This document shows positions 54,429 through 64,000 of a stretch of DNA of 64,000 nt, in pieces. The translations under genes and the position numbers were made by a program. Each line of letters begins with the position of its first letter. Position 1 is the stretch's first letter. The stretch is from the NCBI GenBank assembly GCA_030685235.1, contig MU839163.1:42054-106053 (forward strand), read 5' to 3'. The DNA is from Copromyces sp. CBS 386.78 (lineage: Eukaryota; Ascomycota; Sordariomycetes; Sordariales; Sordariaceae). Below the pieces are notes generated by a model, which had not been told where the DNA came from, did not search any database, and saw only the letters and a list, made by a program, of their open reading frames with translations.

Positions 54429-55471
54429 ATGTCCCGGCCTCGCACAACCAATCGAGCCAGTTCCGCTTCAGCGCCTACTTCTTCTGCCCGCAAGGAACCC
54501 GCTCGCAGTGAGGAAGCCAAACGCAACAGCGACACTTCCGACATTGTCCATCCCACTCTGAACCGCATCAAGAAGAACTTGCAAAGACGGCTCGCCGTCC
54601 GCAAGAAGAAAAACATGTTTATGGCTGGACGCATCAAGGAGTTGGAGAGGTGCAAGAAGTATACCATCAGTATGCGGGAGATTCAGGTCCGTTTGATCAG
54701 CGTTCGCCACAAAACAATTCAATTCAAAACGAGGTCCGAACTGGTTTGTTTTGCCTAGAATATCGTCGGATTGGTTTGTTTACTTTCTGAATTGATTTGG
54801 TTTGACGAATTGATCAAAACCGGACAAATATTTTCCCGGACCGCCGCCGGCGTAATATTGTACTAAATCCATCTCCAACATTCGAAAGTCGTTATTTTAC
54901 CGATCCGAGGCCCGAATGCACGTTTTTATAAGTAGGTATTAGGTAGCCGTCTATATCTAAATGCCCGATTTCTGCACCAAAAATAGGCTATCCGCATGTT
55001 AATAAGTAACAACCTACCTACTTAACGTAACAAAACAGTCAAAACGAGACGGCGTGACGATTGATTTAGATCTGGCTCTCTGGTGCCCGATTTGAATTGG
55101 TTAGCCAGACGACGATTTGATCTGTTTGATAGGGTACTGTTTTATGGCGAACGCTGCGTTTGATTGAGCATGAAGAGGAAGGCTTGGCGTTGGAGAAGAA
55201 AATGAAGGATTTGGAAGATGACTGTGAGGGGTTGGTGGCAAAGTGGGAGGGTTGGGAGAGGGAGGTCGAGGGATATGGCTCGGATGATACGTCGGGGGAG
55301 GGACAGAAGGGGGAAGTCGGAGTGGAGGAAAATGAGGAGGCGGGAAAGAAGAAAAAAAAGAAAAGAGTTGAGACTGAGGTGATGCATTTGGATAACGACG
55401 GTCAGGATGACCATATTGACCGCTTGGTGGAGGAGCAACACTTGCTGGGTTGGATGGAGGATGTCTTGTAG
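54429..55471 (+). pseudogene. Orphan-family gene interrupted by an hAT-like element
   Basis: The 5' part (54429-54697) encodes a Ser/Arg-rich start, then a basic helix with RIKKNLQRRLAVRKKKNMFM and RIKELERCKKYTIS. The CKKY segment matches the gene at 49802. At 54698 the frame enters a 459-bp mobile element and soon stops. After the element and the second copy of the 8-bp duplication, the same frame resumes at 55165. It encodes EHEEEGLALEKKMKDLEDDC, acidic sequence, KKKKKKRVETE and an end at the TAG at 55469-55471. Without the element and one duplication copy the frame is continuous for about 191 residues. As it stands the product would be truncated near residue 109, unless the insert is spliced or excised. 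Confidence 0.8.
54698..55156. mobile_element. Non-autonomous hAT-like element, 459 bp, with 8-bp target duplication
   Basis: The ends are inverted repeats of 19 bases differing at one position: CAGCGTTCGCCACAAAACA on the left, CAGCGTTCGCCATAAAACA read inward from the right. The element is flanked by perfect direct copies of CGTTTGAT (54690-54697 and 55157-55164). An 8-bp duplication with short termini starting CAG is the hallmark of hAT transposons. No coding frame is inside, so movement would depend on a transposase elsewhere. GATTTG-type motifs recur near both ends. The interior is somewhat AT-rich but not RIP-saturated. It interrupts the orphan gene at 54429-55471. Confidence 0.92.
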
Positions 55472-56096
55472 CGCGACGACGAGGTTTGAGTCACGGCGGA
55501 GGGGGACGGTGATAGCAATACGCGCACGAAGATATATTCAGATAGGTACCTTATACATGGAATTCTTGAGATCTGTTGAACGGAAAGGAACTACAACTCG
55601 GTTCATGGAAACCACCCAGGGACAGGACTCCGCAGCATAGAACATTTGAAGATGTTATTCACCCAGATAGAAACAGTTGCAGCCTGACAATTACCATCTG
55701 AGTTTAAAAGAAACAGGGACCGTGCCAGAGACACCTTGTTTGCCTGTCCTTCCGTCCCATCATGTTCTGACCGACTTCGTCTCAATCGGTCCTAGCCTAT
55801 TGTTCACGACCAGCTGCGCATTTCTATCTCAATAGGAGTCTCCTACTGCCAAGGGATCTATATAACGCCTTGCCTCTGCTTAGAGGCACAGACTTCTCCC
55901 TTTCATCACCCATCTTATACCTACCTAATGCAACTGTGGTTCATCACTGAGAATCTTTCTGCAGTTCACATTCAACAAACGAACACCATCTCGACTAAAT
56001 TGTTTGGCTTCAATCAATACACCAAAGCTTTCGAGACACCCTTTCAAGTCCACTCACTTCATTTTCACCACGGTCACGAACGTTCGCTATCTCACA
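55472..56096. other. Intergenic stretch
   Basis: Includes a TATA-like GGGATCTATATAACGCC near 55855 and the C/T-rich leader of the next gene. No coding sequence is supported. Confidence 0.4.
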
Positions 56097-56962
56097 ATGG
56101 CTCCCTCTCCTCGACGGTTCACCTCCCTGAGAAAGGTCAAGCCTCTTGTACCTTGTAAGCAAGCTCATTTACCTTTTCGACTTCAATACCGCCATGACCC
56201 GATAGACTGACAAGTGTTCTTCTGCCAGCCGTACCTCTAGCCAGTGTTTTGGCACCCAAACCAGCTGGCGTCACCAAGCCAATCGCTCGAGCTCAAGTTG
56301 CGAAACCAGCCGCCAAAACCACGACTACACGGCCTACCACCCGCGCCTACGCGAAGAAAGCCGGAATTGCCCTCAGGGATGAGAAATCAGAGGAACCAAT
56401 GGAATCTGAGCCACGGTCCAAGCAAAGTATCTCTACGCGAGTCGCAGATGTCCCGGCTGTTCCTGCGCCTCCTGCCTTCCAGCCCTGGCAGCCCATCAAA
56501 GATATCTTTACTCGAACCGTAGCTGCCCGAATTGTCCCTGCACCTCCTGCCCTCAAACCCAGCGCCGTCAAGGCAAGCGCCCTCCAGCCAAGTGCCATCC
56601 CCGCTCCAAGCCTCCCTCGCAATACCGAGACAGAGCTGGAGAACCTCATGACCATCGGCCGCGAGCAAGTCGAGAAAGAGCTGAAAGATCGTATCAGAGA
56701 AGAGAAAGAAAAGAAGCGCTTGCTGGAGAAGCAGAAGGCGGCGTTCAACAGGTATCAAGCTCATATGGCCGGCTTGCAAGATCTGGAGGATGAGCTGAGG
56801 GGCCTCAAGGAGGAGAATCGCATGGATGAGGACGAGGTGATGAAGCTTGCGGATGAATTCCGCGCGGGTACGATGATATGGGCTAGGATGTTTGAGGAAT
56901 ACGCTGGTAATCTAGGCATTACTCTGATTGACCTTCAGAGGTTGAGTGATGCGTGGTATTAA
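56097..56962 (+). CDS. Orphan coiled-coil protein of 263 residues
   Basis: Exon 1 (56097-56154) is 19 codons plus one base (MAPSPRRFTSLRKVKPLVP). A 74-base intron follows (donor GTAAGC, branch CTGAC, acceptor CAG at 56228), then exon 2 runs to 56962. The N-terminal half is Pro/Ala/Lys-rich with an imperfect internal repeat: VPAPPAFQPWQPIKDIFTRT, then a second VPAPPA unit. The C-terminal half is a long charged coiled coil (GREQVEKELKDRIREEKEKK and LQDLEDELRGLKEENRMDED) ending in a short helical domain (TMIWARMFEEYAGNLG). The exon plan matches its neighbours. No known domain is recognised. Confidence 0.72.
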
Positions 56963-57851
56963 GTGATGTGTGATGAGTGAGGGCTGGGTTCAAATTGGTC
57001 ACATGAGAGGGGGGTGAGACATGGGTTGGGACTTGGGAGGATCCGGGCATGAAGACGAAGATGAGGGCAGAGTTCTGGACTCACACTCCATCCATCACTA
57101 GGTGCATGCTTCCTTGCTCTTACTATTCTTGCTGCTAGATAGGAAAACAGCTGGCGAGACGATGAGTAGCTAAAATGTTCAACGACAGGATCGTATTCCG
57201 GCCCATCATAGCTAACAGAAATCAAATGAAATGGAAATCAAGCTACACCCACTGATTGGAAACTGTACCTGAAGCATCACACTCATCTCATCGTATGCCG
57301 TCCTCATCCGCCTCAGGAGTTTCGTCTCTGAGTGTAACTGTCCCCTCAATAAGCCACTCGTTAGTAAAATCATCCACTGCAGCTCGTTTGCAAGATCACG
57401 GTTTACCTTCATCCCATTTCCCAACGAGGACTCGAACTCTCATATTCACCCACCACCTCTTTGCTGGGCCGCTGGCTGGAGAGATCTAGTCCCTTTCGCA
57501 ACTTCTGCCCATACATGCACGATTTCGCCTCCATCATCGCGGCGTTCATACCTTATTATCCCCATTACCACCATCATATTCATGAACGCCGCGCCAGTAT
57601 CGCCATCCATCCATCTCCATTGCTTTCAAAGCGAGGCTACGCCGGAAAGGACCGTATACGAAGGCTTCGCGCCCACGACGATTGCATCAATCTCAACTAT
57701 CCCTCAGACACTTGCCAACTTCTCCGCCAAAACGCGCAAGACCCTCGCCAGCTGAGTCCAGATCGCCACCGATATCCGTATCCTCGAGTATCGCTATCTT
57801 TATCAACAACATACTTCCAACTTCCCAAAATCCTCGCAAAACACATCGATA
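56963..57851. other. Intergenic stretch
   Basis: 889 bases between family genes. Frames here (for example near 57461-57895) overlap the leader and first exon of the next gene and are not supported. Confidence 0.4.
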
Positions 57852-58780
57852 ATGCAGCGCTGGACCTTCCCCAGCTTTCGCCTCCCCAGCGGTAAGTACC
57901 TCTACCCGCTTGCCAGGTCCGCCAGACCAACCCGGTCCATTCCACTCCAATTTCCCTCTACCATCACCTCTCACCTCACCTCACGTCACCTCATCGTCAA
58001 ACCCACCTAGCTAACATCGTGCCCTCTCAACCAGGAACCTTCATCAAAACCGACCCCGGCACCACCCACTCTCATTCCCTCGTGCGCCCCTCAACTTCCA
58101 TGCCCTCTAACCATCTGCATACTACTCACCCCGAGCCCGACACTCCGTCCCAGGCCTCAGGTGCTGGTACCGGTGCTTACCGCCCCTCTTCCAAGCACAA
58201 CAACATCGAACGCACCCTCCGCTCCCGCATCGCCAAGCAAAAAGCCAACAACGACCAATTGCGCAAAAAGATTGCCAAGTTAGAAGCCAAGAGCGCTTAT
58301 CTCCGCCGCCTGAAGGAGTTGGAGAAGGAGGCGGAAGAACTTGAGAAGGAAGGGAAGGACCTTGCTAGGCGGGAGGAGGAAGTGAGGCTTCTGCTCGAGA
58401 GGGAGTCGACGAACTTGAAGGTTGAAGGCGATGGGGAGGGGGAGGGTTGGGTTCATGTCAAGGGCGAGAACGATAGCGGCGATGACGGCGATGGAACTGG
58501 AGGAGGTGAGGCTAGGGGTATGGGTGGAGAAAGAGAGGGGTCCGTTAAGAAGGAGGAGGGGGACTCCGAGGAAAAGCGATACAGGAGGGTTTTACAGCTT
58601 AAGCGAGAGGATGAGAATGGTGATGAGCACAAGGACCAGGTCAAGGTGAAGCAGGAGGCGAAGGCGGAGGTGGAGGCCGAGACCAAAGGTTCCCTGGACA
58701 GATGGACCGAGGAAATCGAGTTGTTGAGCGGTGCTGCGGCTTGGAATTGGTTGGACTCGCGTTTGGCGGTGGAGATCTAG
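57852..58780 (+). CDS. Orphan coiled-coil protein of 261 residues with acidic/basic tail
   Basis: Exon 1 (57852-57891) is 13 codons plus one base (MQRWTFPSFRLPS). A 143-base intron follows (donor GTAAGT, branch CTAAC, acceptor CCAG at 58034), then exon 2 runs to 58780. The start MQRWTFP resembles MEQWKLP of the gene at 52989, and both introns are phase 1. A Ser/Thr/His/Pro-rich segment leads to a long coiled coil (NNIERTLRSRIAKQKANNDQ, LRKKIAKLEAKSAYLRRLKE, EKEAEELEKEGKDLARREEE). A Gly/Glu-rich acidic region and a Lys/Glu tail follow. No enzyme motif is present. It is the last member of the right-hand cluster. Confidence 0.72.
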
Positions 58781-59350
58781 AGTCACCAGAGTCTATGTGA
58801 GTTTGATCGCTTTGCGCATTGGAGGGGACGTGAACAGGAGACCTCTCATACACTGATGATAGAGGAAGATGGATGCACTTGCACCTGGAGATACGCACGC
58901 TGTTGTAGAACAGGGCTAGAAGCAAAGGTAACTTAAGATTGATGACTACCTATTTTGGCGCCGCCAAATGCTATGATGAAAGAAGTCAGACTGTGCCTAC
59001 TGACCACGCCGTGACGAACTTGAAATGCAAATAATCGACCATGAAATAGTCCTCCGATGATACAATGATATCCGCCACCAGCTGAGAAAATAATCACACT
59101 GAAGTATGAAACGCACAACGCCCATAGCTCGAGGCAATGTTCCAGCCATTGTACCCACTCCAAGCCGTGATCTGTTCATGTATCCTCCATTTATGCCAGC
59201 ACTCAACACCATATTCATAACGAACATTAAATCCCTTCCAAACGAACAACAAACAAACCACGGGAACAGCATTAAGATAGCAACAAGACTAACGCCCCGA
59301 AACCCCATAAGTGTGAAGGAAACAACAAAACATACCACTTATCTCCATCG
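58781..59350. other. 3' flanks of two convergent genes
   Basis: 570 bases between convergent stops. No gene or repeat is supported. Confidence 0.45.
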
Positions 59351-62300
59351 TCACGGCGGCAAAATCCCCAATCCCGTCCCACTACCAGTCCCATTACCCA
59401 AATCCGCCTCCCCACCACCACCACCGCCCCTCTCTCTCTCCTTCCCTAGTTGAGCCAGTCTAGGACTCACCGACCTAGACACCGAAGCTGATTCAGAAGA
59501 TCCATGCGCATGACCCCAAGGCCTATGCAAACTTCCCCTAGACATCGACGCCATCGACGAAGGCCTCCAAGGTCCAGGACTGCTGCCGCTTCTAGCTCGT
59601 GCTCTTCTGGTCCCGGAACCCCTGACGACGCTCGTGCTCATGGTAATTGGACTAGGACTACCAACATTGGGATTCGCAACGGCGGGACTTTGAGGCACCG
59701 AAAACGGACCCAACGGCGACCCAGAAGGCAGCGTAGGGAGCAGCGAGGCGTGCAAAGGAGGGGTGTTCGGCCCGCCAGGAGAGAAAACTGAAGAGAGCCC
59801 GTCATGAACAATCCTCTTCCTTCTGGCAATTCCCAACTCCGTACCCATCGTTGGAGGCGGCGTGGGTGGCATCATTTCTGTTCCGCCAAGTCTCCGACTT
59901 GACTGCTGCACACCATGTTCCCAAGCCAAACCACTCGCAACCGGTGATCCAGGCGGCGGGAATCCATGGAGATCATTGTTAAAGTCCTCTTCCATGCCAT
60001 GGAAGATGCCCATATCCGGTTCATACTCGACATCCCTTTCCTGAAGTTGTCGCCCTGTTCCTGCAGGTCCAACAACATGGGATCCAGGGCCAACTTTGCT
60101 CATAGGAGTCAATGGTGATACCACGCCACTGCTGCTGCTAGGAAACGGAAAGATAGTACCATCACTAAGCAGAATGCCAGCTCCGGCTCCTATTCCTGTT
60201 CCAATAGCTGTAGGGGATGAGGATCTGCGCTGTTCTTGACTTTGTTGTAACGAGGACATTGTTCCAGGCGCTGGAGTAACGGGTGAGCTAGTTACCGCGG
60301 AAAGCGAGCCAGTGCTAGGCCGTTGCTGCGCTGGCGCAGAAGACATAGCAGAAACAGCAGCCACCGAACTACCACCAAACTGTCCGCCCATGTTCGATAT
60401 AGACGCCGTCAACAAATCTGGACTTCCCCTGTGAACATGTCCCTGGCCTGGTGCTGCAGAGCTTGCCGCAGTAGCGGTCGACGTCACTGAACTCGCCAGC
60501 GGATGTTGTTGCCCTGATGCAGAATTCTGTCCACTTCCCCGTCTTGATCCAGTCGGGAAGGCAGACGGCGACGAGCTCACAGAGTGCGAATCAGATCGGC
60601 CATTATTGGCCCCAAGCACATTCCGGATTCGTTCCTTGGTCCTCCGTCTCGTGAGTCCCCTGCCTAGATTCCGCCAGAGGATAGCGGGCGCAGCTTGTGG
60701 ATGAGGGGCTGAAGAAGAAGATGCTATGCCGGTGGTGGCCGTACCAGCCCCGGGACCGATGGAGGTTGTCAGCTTTTTATGGGCATGGCCACCGGCAGTG
60801 GGAGATTGGTAGGAAGAGCTGGAAGCACTTTGTTGACGATGTCCAGGGGCATGCATCTGGTTTTGCTCCCACCGCGAATAACTCGTATCAACATCCGGGA
60901 ACACACACTCCACTCTAGGGGAAGGTTCCGTTTCTGTATACGATGCCGGTCGGTGTTGCTGCTGTGGCTGTGCCATCTTTTGGGGTAGTCGACCGGCGCC
61001 TGACTCGGGAGCGTTGATGCTAATTGGCATCAAGGGCATTTGCAGCTGCATGGACGAAGTCCTGTTACCGAGAGTCACGTTGGTGCCGGGAACAGCGGGA
61101 CTGCTGTTGTTGCTTAGTCCCATTGAGGAACTGCCAGCAGCCACTTTCCCAGCGTTAACAATCGGCCTAGGCTTCGATACCCCCGTTATCATCGGCGAAG
61201 ACGACGAGAACCCTTCAAGACTCTGCACGGACAACGACAACGGACTCGGACTGCGGTTGCTTGCTCCAGATGATTGCCCCATCCCCGATGCAGATGACTG
61301 ATGTGACGGGTCCCTTGACATGGGTTGGGAAGTATATCCTGTCGGCACTTGACTCGGACCCGTTCCGGGAACCATCAGCGGCGCCGGACCTGGACGAGCC
61401 GCAACCGTGGGATACGGAACTCCGGTGATAGGATGAAGTAGCGGTGGTGCATTCGACTGTCTATTAAGCCCCTGTCCAAGAGTGGTAGATGTTGGAAAAC
61501 GATCCCATTGTGGCAAAGAACCAAAAGGCTGGGAGGACGAGAGGTAATCCGTGTCTTGGCCCCAGCCAACTTGACTAGGCGGCTCGGAGAATCCATGGAC
61601 GGCTCTAGGCGGACGCACCAAAGGTTCATCAAGATCCGCAGTAGCTGCAAATGAAGGCGGCGGGAATGGCGACGAGGTATGGTTTGCTGGACTTGACCTG
61701 GACGTTCGACTTCCTCTGAATATGGGACCGGGAACGGTCATGAGCTCATCCTCCTGCGGTGCTGACTGAGAAAGTTGATGACCCTGTTGGATGCTCGGCG
61801 ATGTCGAACCAGTCGCCGTCGGTACAGTCTGCACACTCGAGCCAAAGCCCTCCCTCAACCTCTTCAACCACCCACTCGGAGAAAGCAATCCACTTGATGA
61901 TGGCGTCGGAGGAGAAAGATCGCTCGTGGCGGACAGTCCCCCACCACTCGTCTTCCTAGGCGGCATGGGGAGCGTCAGGCTATCACCTAGCCCTCCAGAC
62001 ACTCCCTCATTAACCGCCTGAGCCTGAGCCTGAGCTTGCGCCTGAGCTTGCGCAATAGCCTGCGTACCCGCCGCCTTCTGCCGAATTTTGTTCAGCTCCA
62101 ATTGCGCTTCACTCTGTGTCTGAGCCGTCACCCTCCTCGCTCTATGCGGTGGCCACACAGGCACAACACCTGATGCACCTGCACCAGTCGCGGGCTTCCC
62201 AGCCAACGATCCCACCGCCACATCAAGCGTGACGCCCACCCTTGGATCGCCGACAGTTCTAACATCTCTCCAAGAGCCAGCACGATCGCGGTACCGACGG

Positions 62301-63732
62301 GCCTCCTGCTTCTTGATGACGCGGTGGTTGGGAATGACGGCGTTCCACTCTTCGAAGAGGCCGGTTTCGAGAGCGGGCGTGGGAATCTCCAAGCCGTCTA
62401 GGGCTGTGTAGACACTGGGCGTTTCAACAATGGGTGTAATGGCTGCCTGATCGAGTTCATCAAGAGGTTGTTCTTGTTCGTCGACAGCAGGTTCGTAGTA
62501 AGTCGAAGCAGTGGCCGGCGGGACCACAGTTCTCTCATCATCCAACACGCCCCTGATCTTGCTGTCTAGCCCCGGAGTAGGGGGCATTACTCCCTCCATT
62601 GGGTACGGTGCGATAACTTCCATTCCCATGTCTCTCCAGGGGAACGGACCAGGAGCTGGCTGACCAGATATCATCATAGTCAAGCCCGACGGTCTCTGAC
62701 GACTTCCCAAAGTCGAATGATGGTAGCTACTTGGTGACTCCATTGGCGTGAACCCCTCATCCAGCTCGGCGCCTCCGAACGCACTCTCCCAACTCCCCGG
62801 GCCAACATGGCCTTCTTCTTGACTCTCATGATGACTCGGCGCAGTCGTAGCAGTGGAATCCGTCTCGGACATGCTACTGTCCTCCTGACTTCCACTATTC
62901 CTGTCAAACACACTCACCACCTCCACGTGCTGAACCCATTGTCTCGAGCCTCCTTGTCCCTTTTGCCCCCCATCCCCATCATCACCAGTAGCGGTCACCC
63001 TCCCCAACCTCTCCAACCGACTCAGCTCCTCCACGCCCCTGCCCGCCTCCTCGACCCTCAGCCTCACCATCGCCCTCCACTTCTCCAGCTTCCTCTCGGG
63101 GTCTCTCTTCTCGTTTCCAAACCTCTCAATATTCTGTAGCAGTTTCTGCCCATGGATGCCATACCGCCTATAATCATCCGGGACTCCCACAACGCGCGAT
63201 GAAACCGGAACCGGAACCCCACTATTGTTATCCGCTTGGTCTTGAGTAATACGCATACGCCTATGTGCCTCATCAAAACTCCTACACCAGACCGCCGCCG
63301 CCCTCTCGATCCAGCTCACTGCCGTTTTTTCTTCCGCCAGCGTCTCGATGAAGAACGCCTGAATGACGGAGTGAATTCTCAACAGGTCGAGGGAGTCGGA
63401 TGAGTCGTAGCGGTGGTAATTCCCGGCAGTGTCGAGTACACGACTGTGATGGGATTTTTGAGAGCTGGCGGCGCTGGGGCTACGAGTAAGCGGGGTGATG
63501 GTGTCGTCAGACTCGGTGGTGCGTTCGATGAGGGCGAACTTGATAAGTACTTTGAGGGTGTTGTTGAGCGTCGTCTTCCTATGGGACGCATCGCAGGTTT
63601 TGACGGGGGTGTCGCGGGATAGGGCTGAGAGGCCTTTTGGATGTTGGCGTTAGTATTCTGTTGTGTTGGTTGACAATTGAAAGAAAGTGACTTTCTCGCG
63701 GACGAACCTGAAGGCACTAGCCTTCGTTTCAT
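59351..63732 (-). CDS. Large Ser/Pro/Gln-rich protein with an N-terminal helical domain (possibly partial)
   Basis: Exon 1 (63732-63708, MKRRLVPS plus one base) joins exon 2 (63633-59351) across a 74-base intron (donor GTTCGT, branch CTAAC, acceptor AAAAG), giving about 1435 residues. The first 250 residues look folded: TLNNTLKVLIKFALIERT, LLRIHSVIQAFFIETLAEEK, SWIERAAAVWCRSFDEAHRR and GVPDDYRRYGIHGQKLLQNI. This resembles the region that follows the NTPase core in some fungal NLR-like proteins, so an N-terminal NTPase could lie beyond the window's right edge. The remaining 1100 residues are low-complexity, with poly-Gln/Ala (AQAQAQAQAQAQA) and many Ser/Pro runs. No recognised catalytic site. 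Confidence 0.6.
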
Positions 63733-64000
63733 GACTTGACTTACTTACTTTCTAAAGCAACTTTAGAAAGCTGTCTTTTCTTTGAGACTTAACGCTTGTC
63801 TATCATATCTCTGCTTCTCTTTTCAACACTTCCATGTTCCTCTACTGCTCCATGATACACCTCTTTCCTTTTCCCAAGCACCTCGTTCATGTTTCCAAAC
63901 ACATTTTTCTCATCGAAAACACTCCATTCCTTCCTTCCTCCCAACACATCTTCCCCGTGGCCTTTTACCCTTTCTCACAAAAAAAAAAAAAAAAGAAAGA
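63733..64000. other. Right edge, C/T-rich on the plus strand
   Basis: Pyrimidine-rich sequence ending in an A run of about 16 bases. On the minus strand about 60 codons stay open (63980-63792), but no splice connection to the neighbouring gene was found. Confidence 0.35.

Noticed and set aside
63792..63980. About 60 open codons on the minus strand upstream of the large gene at the right edge
   Set aside because: No splice site connects it in frame to the gene, and the purine-rich composition suggests promoter sequence.

Overview
The window looks like nuclear DNA of a filamentous ascomycete, most likely Neurospora or a close relative in the Sordariales. The evidence is short GT..AG introns with CTRAC-type branch sites, GC-rich coding regions, and two long AT-rich blocks with the signature of repeat-induced point mutation (RIP). 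In those blocks CAA and CAG codons have become TAA and TAG while frames stay collinear. The species is an inference; no marker gene settles it.

Layout. (1) 1-5.1 kb: three minus-strand genes for small, disordered, basic proteins (the first runs off the left edge), with two non-autonomous inverted-repeat elements between them. (2) About 6.9-13.9 kb: a RIP-decayed mobile element with imperfect terminal inverted repeats. It holds two convergent gene relics, one of them a RecQ-family helicase whose motifs I-VI still read in one frame. (3) 14.9-23.7 kb: five orphan-like genes, one with an AT-hook. (4) 24-40.6 kb: a conserved island. It contains a cytochrome P450, a CCCH/FG nucleoporin, a CUE-domain Cue3/ASCC2-like protein, ribosomal protein uS10, a gamma-butyrobetaine-dioxygenase-like protein, a fungal seven-helix rhodopsin-like membrane protein and a small spliced gene with a REKAFE motif. 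(5) 42.6-58.8 kb: a second orphan cluster of plus-strand genes. Most have a short first exon ended by a phase-1 intron, and several share LPDYExYE or CKKY motifs. One carries repeats resembling the RNA polymerase II CTD. One is broken by a 459-bp hAT-like element with a perfect 8-bp target duplication. A second RIP-decayed element (about 46.1-49.3 kb) lies inside this cluster. (6) 59.4-63.7 kb: a large minus-strand gene for a Ser/Pro/Gln-rich protein.

The conserved genes have unrelated housekeeping roles (mRNA export, ribosome quality control, translation, carnitine synthesis) and do not form a pathway. The notable feature is the pair of clusters of fast-diverging, probably lineage-specific paralogs beside RIP-inactivated elements. 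This resembles subtelomeric or heterochromatin-flanking DNA, and the RecQ relic fits that reading, but no telomere repeat is visible.

Splice sites were located by eye and confirmed mainly by reading-frame continuity. Boundaries of the decayed elements are approximate.
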